From Incurvaria masculella (Eukaryota; Arthropoda; Insecta; Lepidoptera; Incurvariidae), in contig OX335652.1 of NCBI GenBank assembly GCA_946894095.1, forward strand, positions 3,309,001-3,373,000: DNA of 64,000 nt, given 5' to 3'. The notes below the pieces were generated by a model. That model ran no database searches and was not told the DNA's origin. It saw nothing but the letters and a program-made list of their open reading frames with translations. Positions 1 to 11,242 of this stretch are shown here, piece by piece. Both the position numbers and the translations under genes were made by a program. The stretch's first letter is position 1; every line of letters starts with the position of its first letter.

Positions 1-809
1 CATAGCTCCGTCCATAGAAACCTGCCAAGTGCGAGTCGGAATCAAACATTTGTTGTTATAGCGGCAAAATAAATAAACACTCTTTGAAAATTTCAGCTGC
101 CTGCCTTTTACGGTTCATGAGATACAACCCTGTGACGGACGGACGGACAGCGGAAGCTTAGTAATAGAGTTCCGTTTTCACCCTTTGGGTACGGAACCCT
201 AAAAACAGTAAATAGAAGAGTACCTGCTGTTGAAAAAATATAAAACAAAACATGATTGAAATATTATGAACCTAAATTAAATTAAAATTTAATACATATT
301 GTAAATTCAAAACTAAAGAGAAACAAAACAAATTGACAAACATTAGATAAACTTTAACTCCCGTATAGCTAAAACATGTAACATTCTGGTGAGAATCAAC
401 AAGGTTTCTCCCATAAAGGAAGTGATAGTTATTAGGTACATACTGTACTGACTGACTGATGTAATACCTCCATGCGTCATATTTGACAGCTCTGATGCCA
501 GCGATATAAATAGGAAGATTAGGCAAAGAACAGTAGAACGTCTCACCGATTTGCCAGCAAGGCAAAATAGTGTTAGCTTTTTCCCTCCAAGGCACATTGG
601 CATATTAGCAGTAACAGATAAAGGCACGATTGGACGTAAATAAAATGCCATATATTCCCATTTTATATCGGTGACTAATTTCGTATAAGGTTATCTTTTA
701 TAAGCCATTCCGAGCTGGCAAAATGTATTCGTTCAGCTGAGACAGGTGTCTCGCTTCTAAGAAGTTCGACCATAGTTTCGATTCGAAGCCGTACCGTTGT
801 TGTTTGCAG
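1..809. other. Intronic sequence upstream of the first visible KDM3 exon
   Basis: Non-coding. It holds a repeat fragment at about 21-205 and otherwise AT-rich sequence with no frame I can support. The splice acceptor ending at 809 (pyrimidine-rich, then TTTGCAG) closes this intron. The 5' exons and promoter of KDM3 lie outside the window. Confidence 0.7.
21..205 (+). repeat. GGAC-array interspersed element, internally deleted copy
   Basis: Degenerate copy of the commonest repeat here. It starts near GCCAAGTGCGAGTCGG, contains the block around TATAGCGGCAAAATAA, has three GGAC units, and ends TACGGAACCCTAAAAA. The stretch between the head and the TTGTTGTTATAGCGG block is missing. Fourteen copies occur in the window. 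The family resembles the microsatellite-associated, non-autonomous elements known from Lepidoptera; I cannot confirm a database name. Confidence 0.8.
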
Positions 810-1044
810 AGAGCGGCGAGAGCAGGAGCAGCGAGAGCTGCACGACAAGCAGCAGCAGAAGGAGAAGGAGCGCGAGCGGATGGAGCGCGAGCGGGAGAGG
901 GAAAGGGAAAGGGAGAGGGAGAGAGAGAGGGAGAAGGCGGAGCGCGAGGAGAGGGGGCGCGAAGAGACGCTGCTACAGAACGACTCCGCCACCAAGCTCG
1001 TGCGGAAACACTTCGAGGAGTCGCTGCGGCTCGCCAACGAGAAG
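810..1044 (+). other. KDM3: KDM3 exon: charged coiled segment
   Basis: Acceptor TTTGCAG, donor GAGAAG|GTTAGT, ending in phase 0. The middle is almost pure Arg-Glu repeat written as (GAGAGG)-type DNA at about 880-950. It is followed by a more ordinary segment ending [13 protein letters not shown]. The Arg-Glu run is likely helical and prone to length variation. Confidence 0.85.
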
Positions 1045-4000
1045 GTTAGTCGCGTTCAGGGCTCTCAACGTTGCTTCCGTAAGGTTCGCGGTGCACCTCG
1101 CGCTCAAACATAATCATCGTTACGATAGAACTCAATTCAATGTTGGCATATTATTGACGTCCAACTCATCGCTTTTAATAAAACAAACTTCATCAAGTGT
1201 CCTATTTCTGGCTCCTGTCTGATTTAGTCTGATGGAACTTAGCAGTTGGCTAGCCCCGAAACTTTCATTTTTAATATCTTTAAATGTTTATCCTGCTTCT
1301 AAAGTGGAATTACACAATTAATTGAAGCAGTTGTATGGGTTTCCTGCGCAGAGGGATCGAGCGGTGTCCTGGAGCATCATCCAGAACCTGACGCCGGGTC
1401 CGGCGCGTCCGCCGGAGCCGCGCGACCGCGCCTACTACCCGGCCGCCGCGCCCGCCGCGCCCGCACCGCCGCCGCCCGCGCACCACCGCCTCCACCACAA
1501 GCAGCAGCCGGCCGAGCCGCGCCACCACCACCCGCCGCGCTCGCCGCACCCGCCGCATCCGCCGCACCCGGCCCTGCCTAAGGCCGAGCCCAACTTCGCG
1601 CCCTACGGCTACCCCGCCTACCGGCAGCCGCCCTACGACAAGATCAAGCAGGAGCCGCCGCCGCTCCTCCACGAGAAGAACTCGGTCATCGTGAAGCACG
1701 ACACGAAGCCGCCGATACACCTCGAGCAGAAGCACGCCTACAAGCCGCAGCCGCCGGTGTCGGTCGCCACCTCCGCGCCGGCGCCCTCGCCCTACCTGCA
1801 GGCGCGGCCCTACCGCGGGGCCCTCTCGCCACACGCGCCGCCGCCCGACGCCGCCGAGCAGCGCGCGCGCGCCTACCGCCCGCCGCCGCCGCCGCCGGCG
1901 CGCTCGCCCGCCTACTACTGCGCCGCGCCGCCGCCGCGGCCCAAGGTCTCCTCGCCGGCGCCCTCGCACATGTACGGCAAGCCGAGCCCGCCGGACCGGC
2001 CGCCGCCGACCTACCCGCCGCCGGCCGCCTACTCGCCGGCGCCGCGGCCCCCGCACCGCCTGCCGCCGCCCCCGCCCGCGCACTCGCGCACGCCGGAGCC
2101 GCGCCCGCCGCCCGCCTCCGCCGCGGCCGGCTCGCGCCTCGCCGCCGAGCCGTGCCAGACGCAGCCGCTCGACCTCGGCGTGGTGACCCGCGACGACCCC
2201 GCCCGCTCGCCGCGCCGCCGCGCGCCCTCCGAACCCCCCGACCTCGACGCCAAGAGGCGGCGGCTCGACGCGGAGCCGACCCCGCCGGCGAGCGCCGCCG
2301 CCGCCGTCTCCGCGCCGGAGCCGCCGCCGCAGGCGCCGGGCCCGCCGTGCGACGTGCGCGTGCCCTCCGCCGACGGAGCCGCGCACACGCCCGAGAAGGC
2401 CGCCGGCGCCTCCCCGGCGGGCACGCCGGCCGCGAGCCCCGCGCCCGCCGCGAGCCCGCCGGCGCCGCCGCCGACGGACCCTGACGCGGCCGCGCCGCCG
2501 CCGCCGAGCCCGAGCCCGGGCCCCGTGCGACACCTCGGCAAGAAGGCGTGGCTGCAGCGACACGAGACGGCACCGATCGGCGAGGGCGAGCGCTCCGGCG
2601 GCGGCGGCGTGTGCGTCACGCTGCCGATGTCCGTCGCGGCGCGCATCGAGCCCGAGGAGGCGGAGCCGGCCGCCGCCGCCGCCGTCCCCGCCGTCCAGCC
2701 CGCCGCGCCCTCGCCGCAGCCTCCCCCGCGCCCGCCGCCTACCAAGTCGGCGCTGCACCGCGTCGGCACGATGGCAGTCAATAGCATCGGCCGAACGAAA
2801 ACACCGAAGGCGAGAAAGCCCGCCAAGGAAACGAACGGAAGGCTCGAGGACGCGCGCGACGGCGAGGACAGCTCGAGTTCGGACCGCGACGCGGCCGAGC
2901 GAGCGCCGCCAAAGAGGAAACCGCCGAAGGCGAAACGGAGAAAGGGAGGGAACGTCCGCAAAACCGTCGATGAGCCGAAGAAGAAGAAGGCGTCCGAGAG
3001 TGGAAGCGACAGCGACAAGGAAAGCGACGGCGACAAAGACTCGGACTCCGGTTCCGGAGGCGCAGGCGGTCGGCGGGGAGGTGGGCGCGCGCGAGGACGT
3101 CGCGCGCGCGGCGGAGGTGCCGGCGGAGCACGCGGCGGGGCGGGCGGGCGGCGGCGCGACGAGCCACCGGCGCCGCGTCGCCCCGCCGCCGCCGCGGCCG
3201 CGCGCCTGCGCCGCACGGGCGAGTCCTTCCTCCAGGACGGCAACTGCACGGAGGTGGCGCCGCGGCTGGGCAAATGCCGCGAGTGCCGCTGCACGCCGCA
3301 GCAGCGAGACAAGGACCTTCCCAATATATTCTGCCGGTTCTACGCGTTCCGGAGATTGCGATATGCAAAGAACGGACAGCTCGCCATTGCCGGCTTCTCC
3401 GACCCCTACAAGGATGCGGTGGAGGTGAGATATTGTTTTTTTCGATTTTTATTTATAAGATATTGGTAATCGTCACCATGTGCAGCGACGATGTAAATGA
3501 CACAATATAACCATATTATCAAATAGTTCTGCAAACCTTTATTTCCAGTCTGCCACAAATAATTTATTGCGAGGCTGACAGAAATTAGTGTACCAAATTT
3601 TTTTTGGGTTCTTCAACTGTGATCATGTCACATAATTTATTTTGCAGGTACTAAAAATATCTAAATTTGTTACGTTGGTTCTAATACCCTCAATTGAAGC
3701 AGCGTCCAAAGTGGCTATGTTATCCCTGTAGCGATTAGAAATTATTTTAGTATTACAGTACTCTTTCGATGTTAATGTGGCCCTCCCCGGCGGGACTAAC
3801 TCAATCGCGGGCACGGTAGAAAACTGTTCTTTTGCGTTCTGGGACCTTCTATGTTTCAAAGAAAACGACAGACTCCGTGATGAGCAGGATGCAACATGTC
3901 CACAAAGCTGACAATGCGCAAAGTATTTGATTTACGAAAATGTTAATTACAAAACGACTTATAGATAAAAGTCAATCACGACCGCTGCCGTCTAAAATCA

Positions 4001-7000
4001 AACAAAAACCAAATTGATTATAAATCTTCATAAAACTAGCTAGGTCTGATGACCAATCTTTTTAAGATGTTTTGGTTTTATCGTTGAGTATTTTACCTCC
4101 AAAGTTGAAACGCGCGAAAAATTCGAACTTTCGGACCCTATAATGTAGAAACTAAATACTATTTTATAATGCCAATAGTTATCAGACATCTAGTTCGATC
4201 TAGAATGAGGGTAAGGCAGTCACTTGGAGTAACAGAATATGTGTTGCCGGCCGCAGGAAGACAAGAAGCTGTGGCTGAACTCCTCGGGCGCGGCCGACCT
4301 GGACATGGAGATGAGCTGCTTCTTGCTGCGCGAGATCGGTGACCAGTTCTGCGAGCTGCTGCAGCAGGAGCGGCAGGCGGAGACCCACCACCTCAGTGAT
4401 GGTGTGTTTCTTGATACAACTGGGTTTTCTCTCGCCTTTCTTTTTTCATTCACTTCACTATTGTTAGTGTCTCTTTGTATGGTTCTGTTTGTATCTTTTC
4501 AACAACAGTTTTGTTCACCCTTCAACGATTCTAGTTTTGATCCAACATTATGAAGATCAGTGTCATCGTTCGTTCTATGCAATGGTTCTTTGTTTGTTTT
4601 TCTGCAGTGATATTATTTTACTTTCTTTGGCATATTTTCATTGTACTCTGTGTGATATCCTCAAAGAATGCAGTTATTGTTTATTATTTGGTCCTGTTTC
4701 ATTGTTCTCTGCCTGATTTACAAGAATGATGTTTATTATATCTTTCTTTGGCCCTGTAGTATCTGTTGAAATCAAACCTCGAAGACGGTTACTGTCTTTT
4801 ACTGGGTTCTATTTCAATGTTAGGTCAACTTTGCTATTGTTATTGTCTCCTCCTTTGATTACTCTCATTTTGAATTTCACCGATGTTTCACCTTGTTCTC
4901 TATTGTACTTACGGTACCTAAAATGCTTTCAATGAATAATTTTACCATGAAGCAAGGATAGATTCATTAAAGAAAGAAATCCTTATATAAAGAAACCCTT
5001 TTTTCAATAACTTGCAAAATTGGACACGAACCAGCCACGAGCAAGCAATTTGCGGGCAGCTCTAATGATTTCTCCACCTCCTTCATACCAATAACTAACA
5101 GTCGCTCCTGTCGTTTTACAGTATTCAAGCTTGTACTTTCTTGGGCTTTAACTGCAGTATGGACATTGATGGTAAAGATTGAACATTCAATTCAATTGGA
5201 TTTTCGGATTGTAATGAGTCCTTGCTTCATTGTCGATTCTAAATACATATCATAAATTGTTGAAGTGTGCCAAGTACTTAATACGATAAAGTATATTTAA
5301 CTCAAGATTTACATATCCTCCACCCCAACTCGTTGACATAATCATTTATTAGTATTTGTCTCACCTTTCTGGATTCGGATGCATTAAATAACGTTTTTTG
5401 CCTTATTTAGTTTGAATTAGACCACTTTTATATTATTGAATAATCACTTGCATACACTTAGGGAAAAATTTTTTTGATAATTCTAATGATAATGGAATCT
5501 TCTGTGCCCTGACTTCCAATCTCAAACTGAGAAAAGGTATATTACTTTCATTAAGTACAGTGAGTGGATGGAATCTTCTTCTTCTGCCTTTAACTGTCCA
5601 CGGCTCGACGTAGGCCTCCCCCAGACTTCGCCAAGTTGTGCGGTCTCCTGTTTTTCTGCGCCAGTTGTCACCTGCTGTCTGAAGCATGCCGTCTGACCAA
5701 CGTGCTGGCGGTTTACTGACGCTTCTTTTCCCTGTGTAGGGTCTCCAGATCAAAACTTCAGTGCTCCATCTGTGGTAATCTCTGCAACATACATGGTCTG
5801 CCCACTGCCACTTAAGTTTAGCAACCCTATGCTTAACGTCAGTGACCTTGGTGCTTTTTGCCTATCAGCGAATTTGACATTCGGTCGTGCAGTGCCCTTT
5901 TATACATTGTTATTTACAGTTGGCACGGTACAAAACTCAAGCAAACGTCAGATTTAATAATTTTTTTGCCTGTGGACTTTCTGTTCACCCAGCCAGTTAA
6001 CTTTTCAAGGTAACGCTCCTGGTCTTTCAGATGCTTAACAATTTGCGCTTTAGTTTCAGTTTTTTATTTCCTATATTATATGTAGGTATATTACACACTT
6101 GGGTTCGTCAGCAATATTTTTGTCTGTCCTTTCAATTATCAATCAATTTCGTTTGTCTTTGTTACTTACCAACTTGTTTACAATGTTTGATAGATAAATA
6201 AGTCGCTTTCTCTATTGCAGATAAGACGCCGATAGCTTGGAAGCGCGTGGTGCAAGGTGTGCGTGAGATATGTGACGTGTGCGAGACTACGCTCTTCAAC
6301 CTGCACTGGACGTGCGGCAAGTGCGGCTTCGTTGTCTGCCTCGACTGCTACAAGGTGAGCATTGCATCTTCCTTGCAACACTGTGTGTCGGTCGGTATTG
6401 CCATCAGTCATTTATTAATTTGTTTTCTTGTGTTTATTTACATGTCATACAACGAAATGTGATGCGAAATGCCTGTTTTTGCGAACAGCAGAAATATAAA
6501 AAAGTCGCCAAGTTCGATTCGGACTCGTACACGAAGTGTTCCATACCACAGTAGAAGATTTAACATAAAATAACCCGGTGCTTGCCTTTTGAATATTTGT
6601 TTTAATTTTTACTATTTGTTGTTGTAGCGGCAATAAAAATACACAATCTGAAAATTTCAGCTGTCTAGCTGATTCATGAGATGCAGCCCGCTGATGGATG
6701 GACAAACTGACGGACGGATTGACGAACGACTGATGACAGTTGATGGACGAATAGCGTGGGGTTAAGAATAGGGTAACGATGGCGCCCTTTGGGTGCGAAA
6801 GCTTGAAAATTTGCATTACGAAATATGTAATGATCCGTGAACGTTTTAATCAATGCTTTTTCATAAAACCAGTATAAACGACTGTGGTGACGCTGATACT
6901 GATAGCGATCTATGAATATCTCTCATTCATGAATTTTTAAGGATTCCGTACTCAAAGGGTGGCAATGGATCCTCATTACTAAGCCTTTGCTGTCCATCCG

Positions 7001-9989
7001 TCCAGCCATCCGTCTGTCCATCTGTCAGTGAGCGTTAACAACAAATAGTAAAAATAAAATAATATACATATGAAAGAGGCTCTTTTTGGCATAGTATGGA
7101 ACCCTGTGAGTAAGACTCGCGCTTTGCCAGTTTTCTTTTATTTCTCGGTGTCAGTCATATTGACCAGTGAAGTATCCTATAACAATTCCTCCCAAACTCC
7201 TATAACAAGCTACAATGAGTGTCGAATGGTTGTTTCAGTCGCGGTCGTCCGGCGACTCGTCGCCCGCGGCGTCCCCGGGCGCGGCGGCGGCGGCGGGCGG
7301 GGGCGGCGCGGCGGCGGGCGGCGGCGGCGACGGCGGCGACGCGGGGGCGGAGCGCGACGCGCACGGCTGGCTCACGTGCACTGGCGGCGCCGGCGCCGGC
7401 GGCGGGCACGCGCCGCGCAAGCTGCTGCTCACGCAGATCGCGGCGGGCGACTCGCTCGCGACGGTCGCGGAGCGGGCGCACCGCGCGCGCGCGCTGTGGG
7501 GGCTGCCCGCGTGCTCGGCGTGCCCGGCCGGCACGCGCCCCGCGCCGCCGCCGCCCGCCGCCGCCGCCGCCGCGCGCCGCCTCCTCCGTGCTGCCATACA
7601 ACAGGTAGATATTACATTCATTTTGTCAGTCTCGGTAGTCCAGTGGTGCGACGCCTTGCGATTCGATAACCTAGGTGAAGCACCTTTGAGTGCGGGTGAG
7701 TTCTGGATGGTTGACCATTTTTAACCGCTCAGGCTTGCTGTGGTTCGGATTCCAAGTAAAGCTGTAGGTCCTCTTCCTTACTTGCAACGCATTGAATTAC
7801 CGATGGTCGAAGCGGCAATAAAAATGGAATGGAAAAATGGCAATGTTGATAGAACAATTCAAGACAAAATGCTTGTGACCTACTGACACCAAAGCCAGAT
7901 CATAAGGGACTCTTTTTTTTGCGATGGGACCCTAAAAAGATAAATAATAATTGTTTTAAATTTTCATGGCCGTTGATGTCAGCAATCTGTCTCTCTTTGC
8001 AGAACATCAAAAAAGAGGAGATAAAGGAAGAGACGCCGACGAACGGCTCGTCGCCCGTGAAAACGGAGAACGGCAAGACGGTCGGCGGCGCGACGCTCAG
8101 CTGGCTGGCGGACGTGGCGCTCGACGGCGAGGAGCCGCAGCCGGCGGCGCAGGCGCACGTCAAGAGCGAGCGCTCCGACTCGACGAGCTCCTCGGACGCG
8201 GACGAGGGCACCTTCTCGACGCTGCGCGAGCTGCTCGTGCGGACGACGCCCGCCGACGAGGCGGCGCCGCGCAAGAGGCACAAGAAGAACGACGACACCC
8301 TCGACGACGTCATCTCGAGCGTCACCGACGCCGAGGACAAGCCGCTCGCCGCGCGCGAGGTGGTCGTGCGGCGCTACGAGCGCGCGCGCGACGGCCGCGA
8401 GGAGCTGCCCGTGCGCATCATGACGCTGACCGAGTCGCGGCTGCTGTACCCGGAAGTGCCGCACGCGTGGCTCTGCGACGGCAAGCTGCTGCACCTCACC
8501 GACCCCAACCACCCCGACAACTACAAACCCTTCCAGGTAACACTCACTATTACACTCATTTGATTTTAAAATTTAGTTTATTTAAACTTTTTTGGTAGTC
8601 AAACGGTTAGGTCAAAAACTGAATGATCCGCGGATTCGATCAACTCAATGAAGAAGAATCCGCAAAGAAACTTTTTCTGTCCACAGTAATGAAATACATC
8701 TAAATGCTGCTGCCAAAAACTGTTTGGTAGAACTGTTAAAGGCAAAGAACAAGAACAAAAGAAACAACCACGCTCAATGCAAATGAATTAGAAATAGAAC
8801 TTACTTAACTATTGTATAGTAAGTTGCTTATACAATAATATGTATAATATGCAATAATAGATATAGAATTCCCCGGATTCCTGAAGTCCTGGCACAAAAT
8901 AAACAACCTTAACAATAAGGCATTAACATGATATTCGCTGTTTGTCCACAGGAGCAATGGAAGCGCGGGCAACCTGTGCTGGTCTCCGACCTGTTTACGC
9001 TCCTCGACAAGAGCCTCTGGACGCCGGAGTCGTTCTCGCGCGACTTCGGCGAGACTCGCACCGATCTCGTCAACTGTGCGTCAGGCCTCGTCGTTCCCAA
9101 CCAGCCCGCCGCCAAATTCTGGGACGGCTTCGAGCTGGCCGCGCGGCGCCTGCGAGACGAGCGCGGCGCCCCCATGGTGCTCAAACTGAAAGACTGGCCC
9201 CCGGGTGAGGACTTCGCCGAGCTGCTGCCCGGGCGGTTCAACGACATGATGAACGCACTGCCCCTCAAGGAGTACACGGCGCGCGCCGGGCGGCTGAACC
9301 TCGCTGCGCGGCTGCCCGAGTGCTTCGTGCGACCCGACCTCGGCCCCAAGATGTACACGGCGTACGGTGGCGCCGGCGGCACGACCAACCTCCACCTGGA
9401 TGTTTCGGACGCCGTCAACGTGATGGTGCACGCGAGCTCGCCGCGGGACGCGCCCGAGCGGGCGCGCGAAGCGGCGCGCGCCGCCGACGACGCCGGCGCC
9501 GACGTGCTGTCGCGGCGGCGCGCCCGCCACAAGCGCGCCGGGGCCCTCTGGCACATCTACGCGGCGCGCGACGCTGACAAGATCCGTGACTTCCTAGTCT
9601 CGGCGGAGGTAGAGCGCGGCCGGCGGCCCCCGCCGCACCACGACCCCGTGCACGACCAGACGTGGTACCTGGACGCGGCGCTCCGGGAGCGGCTCTACCG
9701 TCAGTACGGCGTGGAGGGCTACGCGGTGCTGCAGTGCCCGGGCGACGCCGTGTTCGTGCCGGCGGGCGCGCCGCACCAGGTGCGCAACCTGCTCGACTGC
9801 ATCAAGGTCGCCGAGGACTTTGTCTCTCCGGAGAACGTGTCGCGCTGCTTCGAGCTGGCGCAACAGTTCCGCCGGCTGTCGCGCCAGCACGCCAACAAGG
9901 AGGACAAGCTGCAGATAAAGAACATCGTGTACCACGCCGTCAAGGACTCGTTGTGCTGCCTCGACGCCGCGCTGGACGCCGCCCTGTGA
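810..9989 (+). CDS. KDM3: Lysine-specific histone demethylase 3 (KDM3/JHDM2 family), partial, seven 3' exons
   Basis: JmjC-domain Fe(II)/2-oxoglutarate oxygenase, expected to remove mono- and dimethyl marks from histone H3 lysine 9 in the nucleus. Coding exons: 810-1044, 1352-3424, 4257-4401, 6221-6354, 7239-7604, 8003-8536, 8952-9989. All have AG/GT borders and the phases join without a break, giving about 1,507 visible residues. Order: Arg/Glu-rich coiled segment (exon 1); very Pro/Ala-rich segment with basic and acidic clusters (exon 2); a zinc finger split over the end of exon 2 and exons 3-4 ([10 protein letters not shown], then CDVC..CGKCGF..CLDC); a linker; and the JmjC domain in the last two exons. 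Iron ligands are visible as HLD (His 9393-9395, Asp 9399-9401) and His 9774-9776 in GAPHQV. FVSPENV and GALWHIYAA are KDM3 hallmarks. Length and domain order fit vertebrate KDM3A/B. The N-terminus lies upstream of the window. Confidence 0.93.
1352..3424 (+). other. KDM3: KDM3 giant GC-rich exon, 691 codons
   Basis: One open exon between CGCAG and GTGAGA. It encodes long Pro, Ala, His and Arg runs, then a basic stretch ([11 protein letters not shown], a likely nuclear localisation signal near 2905-2945), a Ser/Asp/Glu/Lys patch, Gly/Arg repeats, and finally the first half of the zinc finger (cysteines from 3245). The motif PLDLG at 2165-2179 matches the core of the CtBP-binding consensus. Third codon positions are almost all G or C, in sharp contrast to the flanking introns. 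Open frames on the opposite strand here are by-products of this composition. Confidence 0.88.
3425..4256. other. KDM3 intron holding a worn TTAA-type MITE
   Basis: About 3774-4190 is a degenerate, 3'-truncated copy of the 550-bp TTAA-flanked element. It shares GCGGGACTAACTCA, GATGCAACATGTCC and CAGACATCTAGTTCGATC with the intact copies. Nothing else was recognised in the intron. Confidence 0.7.
4402..6220. other. KDM3 intron, mostly featureless, with a LINE fragment
   Basis: AT-rich and without a supportable exon apart from the RTE-like fragment at 5433-5760. The donor is GATG|GTGTGT and the acceptor is CTATTGCAG. Confidence 0.6.
5433..5760 (-). mobile_element. RTE-like LINE, 3' end of reverse-transcriptase frame
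   Basis: The minus strand encodes [19 protein letters not shown], then [14 protein letters not shown]. This matches the usual tail of insect RTE-type (BovB-related) retroelement proteins, which end in RRPPTRWxDD and W..LGEAYVQQW. Only about 100 codons remain, without the catalytic part, so it is a dead 5'-truncated insertion. Confidence 0.75.
6501..6808 (+). repeat. GGAC-array element, diverged copy
   Basis: Full-length but diverged: GCCAAGTTCGATTCGGACTC head, TTGTTGTAGCGGCAA middle and CCCTTTGGGTGCG tail. It lies in the KDM3 intron between exons 4 and 5. Confidence 0.7.
6935..7062 (-). repeat. GGAC-array element, half copy in reverse orientation
   Basis: Begins GGATTCCGTACTCAAAGGGT, includes CCATCCGTCCAG-type repeats and ends at the AACAACAAATAGTAAAA block. 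The remaining half is absent. Confidence 0.65.
7636..7840 (+). repeat. SINE copy with the third head type
   Basis: Head around TAGTCCAGTGGTGCGACG, CGATTCGATAA and TCTGGATGGTTGACC, then the shared body TGTGGTTCGGATTCCA...GATGGTCGAAGCGGCAAT. The head differs from both the tRNA-like and the clear 5S-like copies. It lies in a KDM3 intron, so the short open frames running into it from exon 7239-7604 are not coding. Confidence 0.7.
8952..9989 (+). other. KDM3: KDM3 catalytic JmjC exon
   Basis: Last coding exon, 345 residues plus a TGA stop. It starts [11 protein letters not shown] after acceptor CCACAG. It carries [14 protein letters not shown] (iron ligands H and D), a lineage-specific Ala/Arg-rich insert (9436-9540), [40 protein letters not shown] (second iron His) and [20 protein letters not shown]. 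All expected catalytic residues are present, so an active enzyme is inferred. Confidence 0.93.
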
Positions 9990-10590
9990 TCTAATTATTG
10001 TTAGTGTTTTGTTTTTTTTTCGTTCGATCGCCGATTATTTCTGTTATATCGTACCTTTGATCTCAACGTCGATTCGTTATTAATGTTAAAGTGTTCCGGG
10101 CTAGGTTCCGCATTTATTGTAAGCGTGAGGTGTGCGCCGCGTGCGGCCGAGTGAAGGACGTGCAATGTAAATTTAGTCTGATTATCGTGATATCGAGATG
10201 TGGATGTTTTATGTTCCTTAACCGAGATACAAATGGACATTTTTCCGGTTGTAATACCGCTTAGTAGTTGTAAGTAAGTATTGTGTATATTGTTTATTCG
10301 GATTCCATCGAGTACACGGTAGAAGTAAACACTTTTAAATTATGGCGTCGCAGCGATTCGCTTTCGCTCGTCGCATTGTACATTATTGAGGCCCCGTGTA
10401 GATAAGTTTCCCCGAGGTTATGTTTCACCCCTTTCAGGCGGTACATGTGTTACAAAATAGTAGTCTATCGAAATATGAGACAATTTGCTTTCGTCCTTAT
10501 TGCTGAGCTGAACTATGGTAGGCGAAAGTTTTTTTGTACTGTGTATATTATGTAAGGTTATAAGTTGGAATAAAAAAATGTTTATATAAA
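9990..10590 (+). other. KDM3 3' untranslated region with poly(A) signal
   Basis: Follows the TGA stop with no coding signal. The first good AATAAA is at 10569-10574, so cleavage is expected near 10590. Confidence 0.65.
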
Positions 10591-11002
10591 TCTATGATAT
10601 TATTTATTGCACCTGAATCATTTCCAGGTCTTCAGACTATTGTACAGTCACTTATTTCATGTCATTACAGGCTAAATATAGACCGAATAGAGAACCCTAT
10701 TTGTTATTTTGATGTTGACCTTTGGGTAAAGATTATATCTCTTTCCAGTGTAATGACAAGTAAATATGTGACTGCATTCAATAACAATTGCCTCATTTAA
10801 ATTGCCTTATCACTTACAGAGCAAAAGATTTGCTTTTTATAAAGAACATGAAAAAATATTTTACTTATTCAATAAAGTTAAGCTTGTCAGGGATGAAGTT
10901 CTTGTTGGTTGATTTTTCTTTTCTTGTTTTGCTGTCAATCGATTACGCACAGCCTTACTAATAAATATTTACGCCATCGCAATTCCTTATTTATTCTTAG
11001 CT

Positions 11003-11200
11003 CGTAGCCTAGTGGCGCGGGACTTGCCTGGCATAACTGGGGTCTGGGTTCAAATCCTCGCCCCATTCATGCACCACTTCCTTTCACTTTCTGATTTGGA
11101 TAAGTGCATTTCGTCACAAATGCGAGCTGCTCCATGGTTCGAAATCAATGTAAAACTAGGTACCCTTCCCCTAGTAGGTGGTAGTGTTTAAGCCCGGGAG
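11003..11200 (+). repeat. tRNA-headed SINE, 3'-truncated
   Basis: Starts GCTCGTAGCCTAGTGGCG (A-box-like) with GGTTCAAATCCTCGCC (B-box) downstream. The body runs through GTAGGTGGTAGTGTTTAAGCCCGGG, where it stops abruptly at the KDM3-like island. Confidence 0.75.
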
Positions 11201-11201
11201 G

Positions 11202-11242
11202 GCCAGCTCGAAGCTGCGCGACACGTTCTCCTGAGAGACAAA
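11202..11242 (-). other. 41-bp antisense copy of a KDM3 coding segment
   Basis: The reverse complement of 11202-11242 equals KDM3 exon bases 9819-9859 at 39 of 41 positions. On the minus strand it would read FVSQENVSRSFELA, against [14 protein letters not shown] in the gene. The match stops sharply on both sides, and the left edge abuts a truncated SINE. Confidence 0.75.

Noticed and set aside
1310..3324. Long minus-strand and alternative-frame open frames across 1310-3324
   Set aside because: They mirror the GC-saturated KDM3 exon. Their products are almost pure Arg, Gly and Ala, and they have no splice or domain support.
5140..5430. RTE LINE extending to an intact reverse transcriptase
   Set aside because: Only the C-terminal tail is present, with no catalytic blocks on either side.
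7200..7621. Minus-strand frames opposite 7239-7604
   Set aside because: Shadow frames of a KDM3 exon whose plus-strand reading continues the zinc-finger region in phase.
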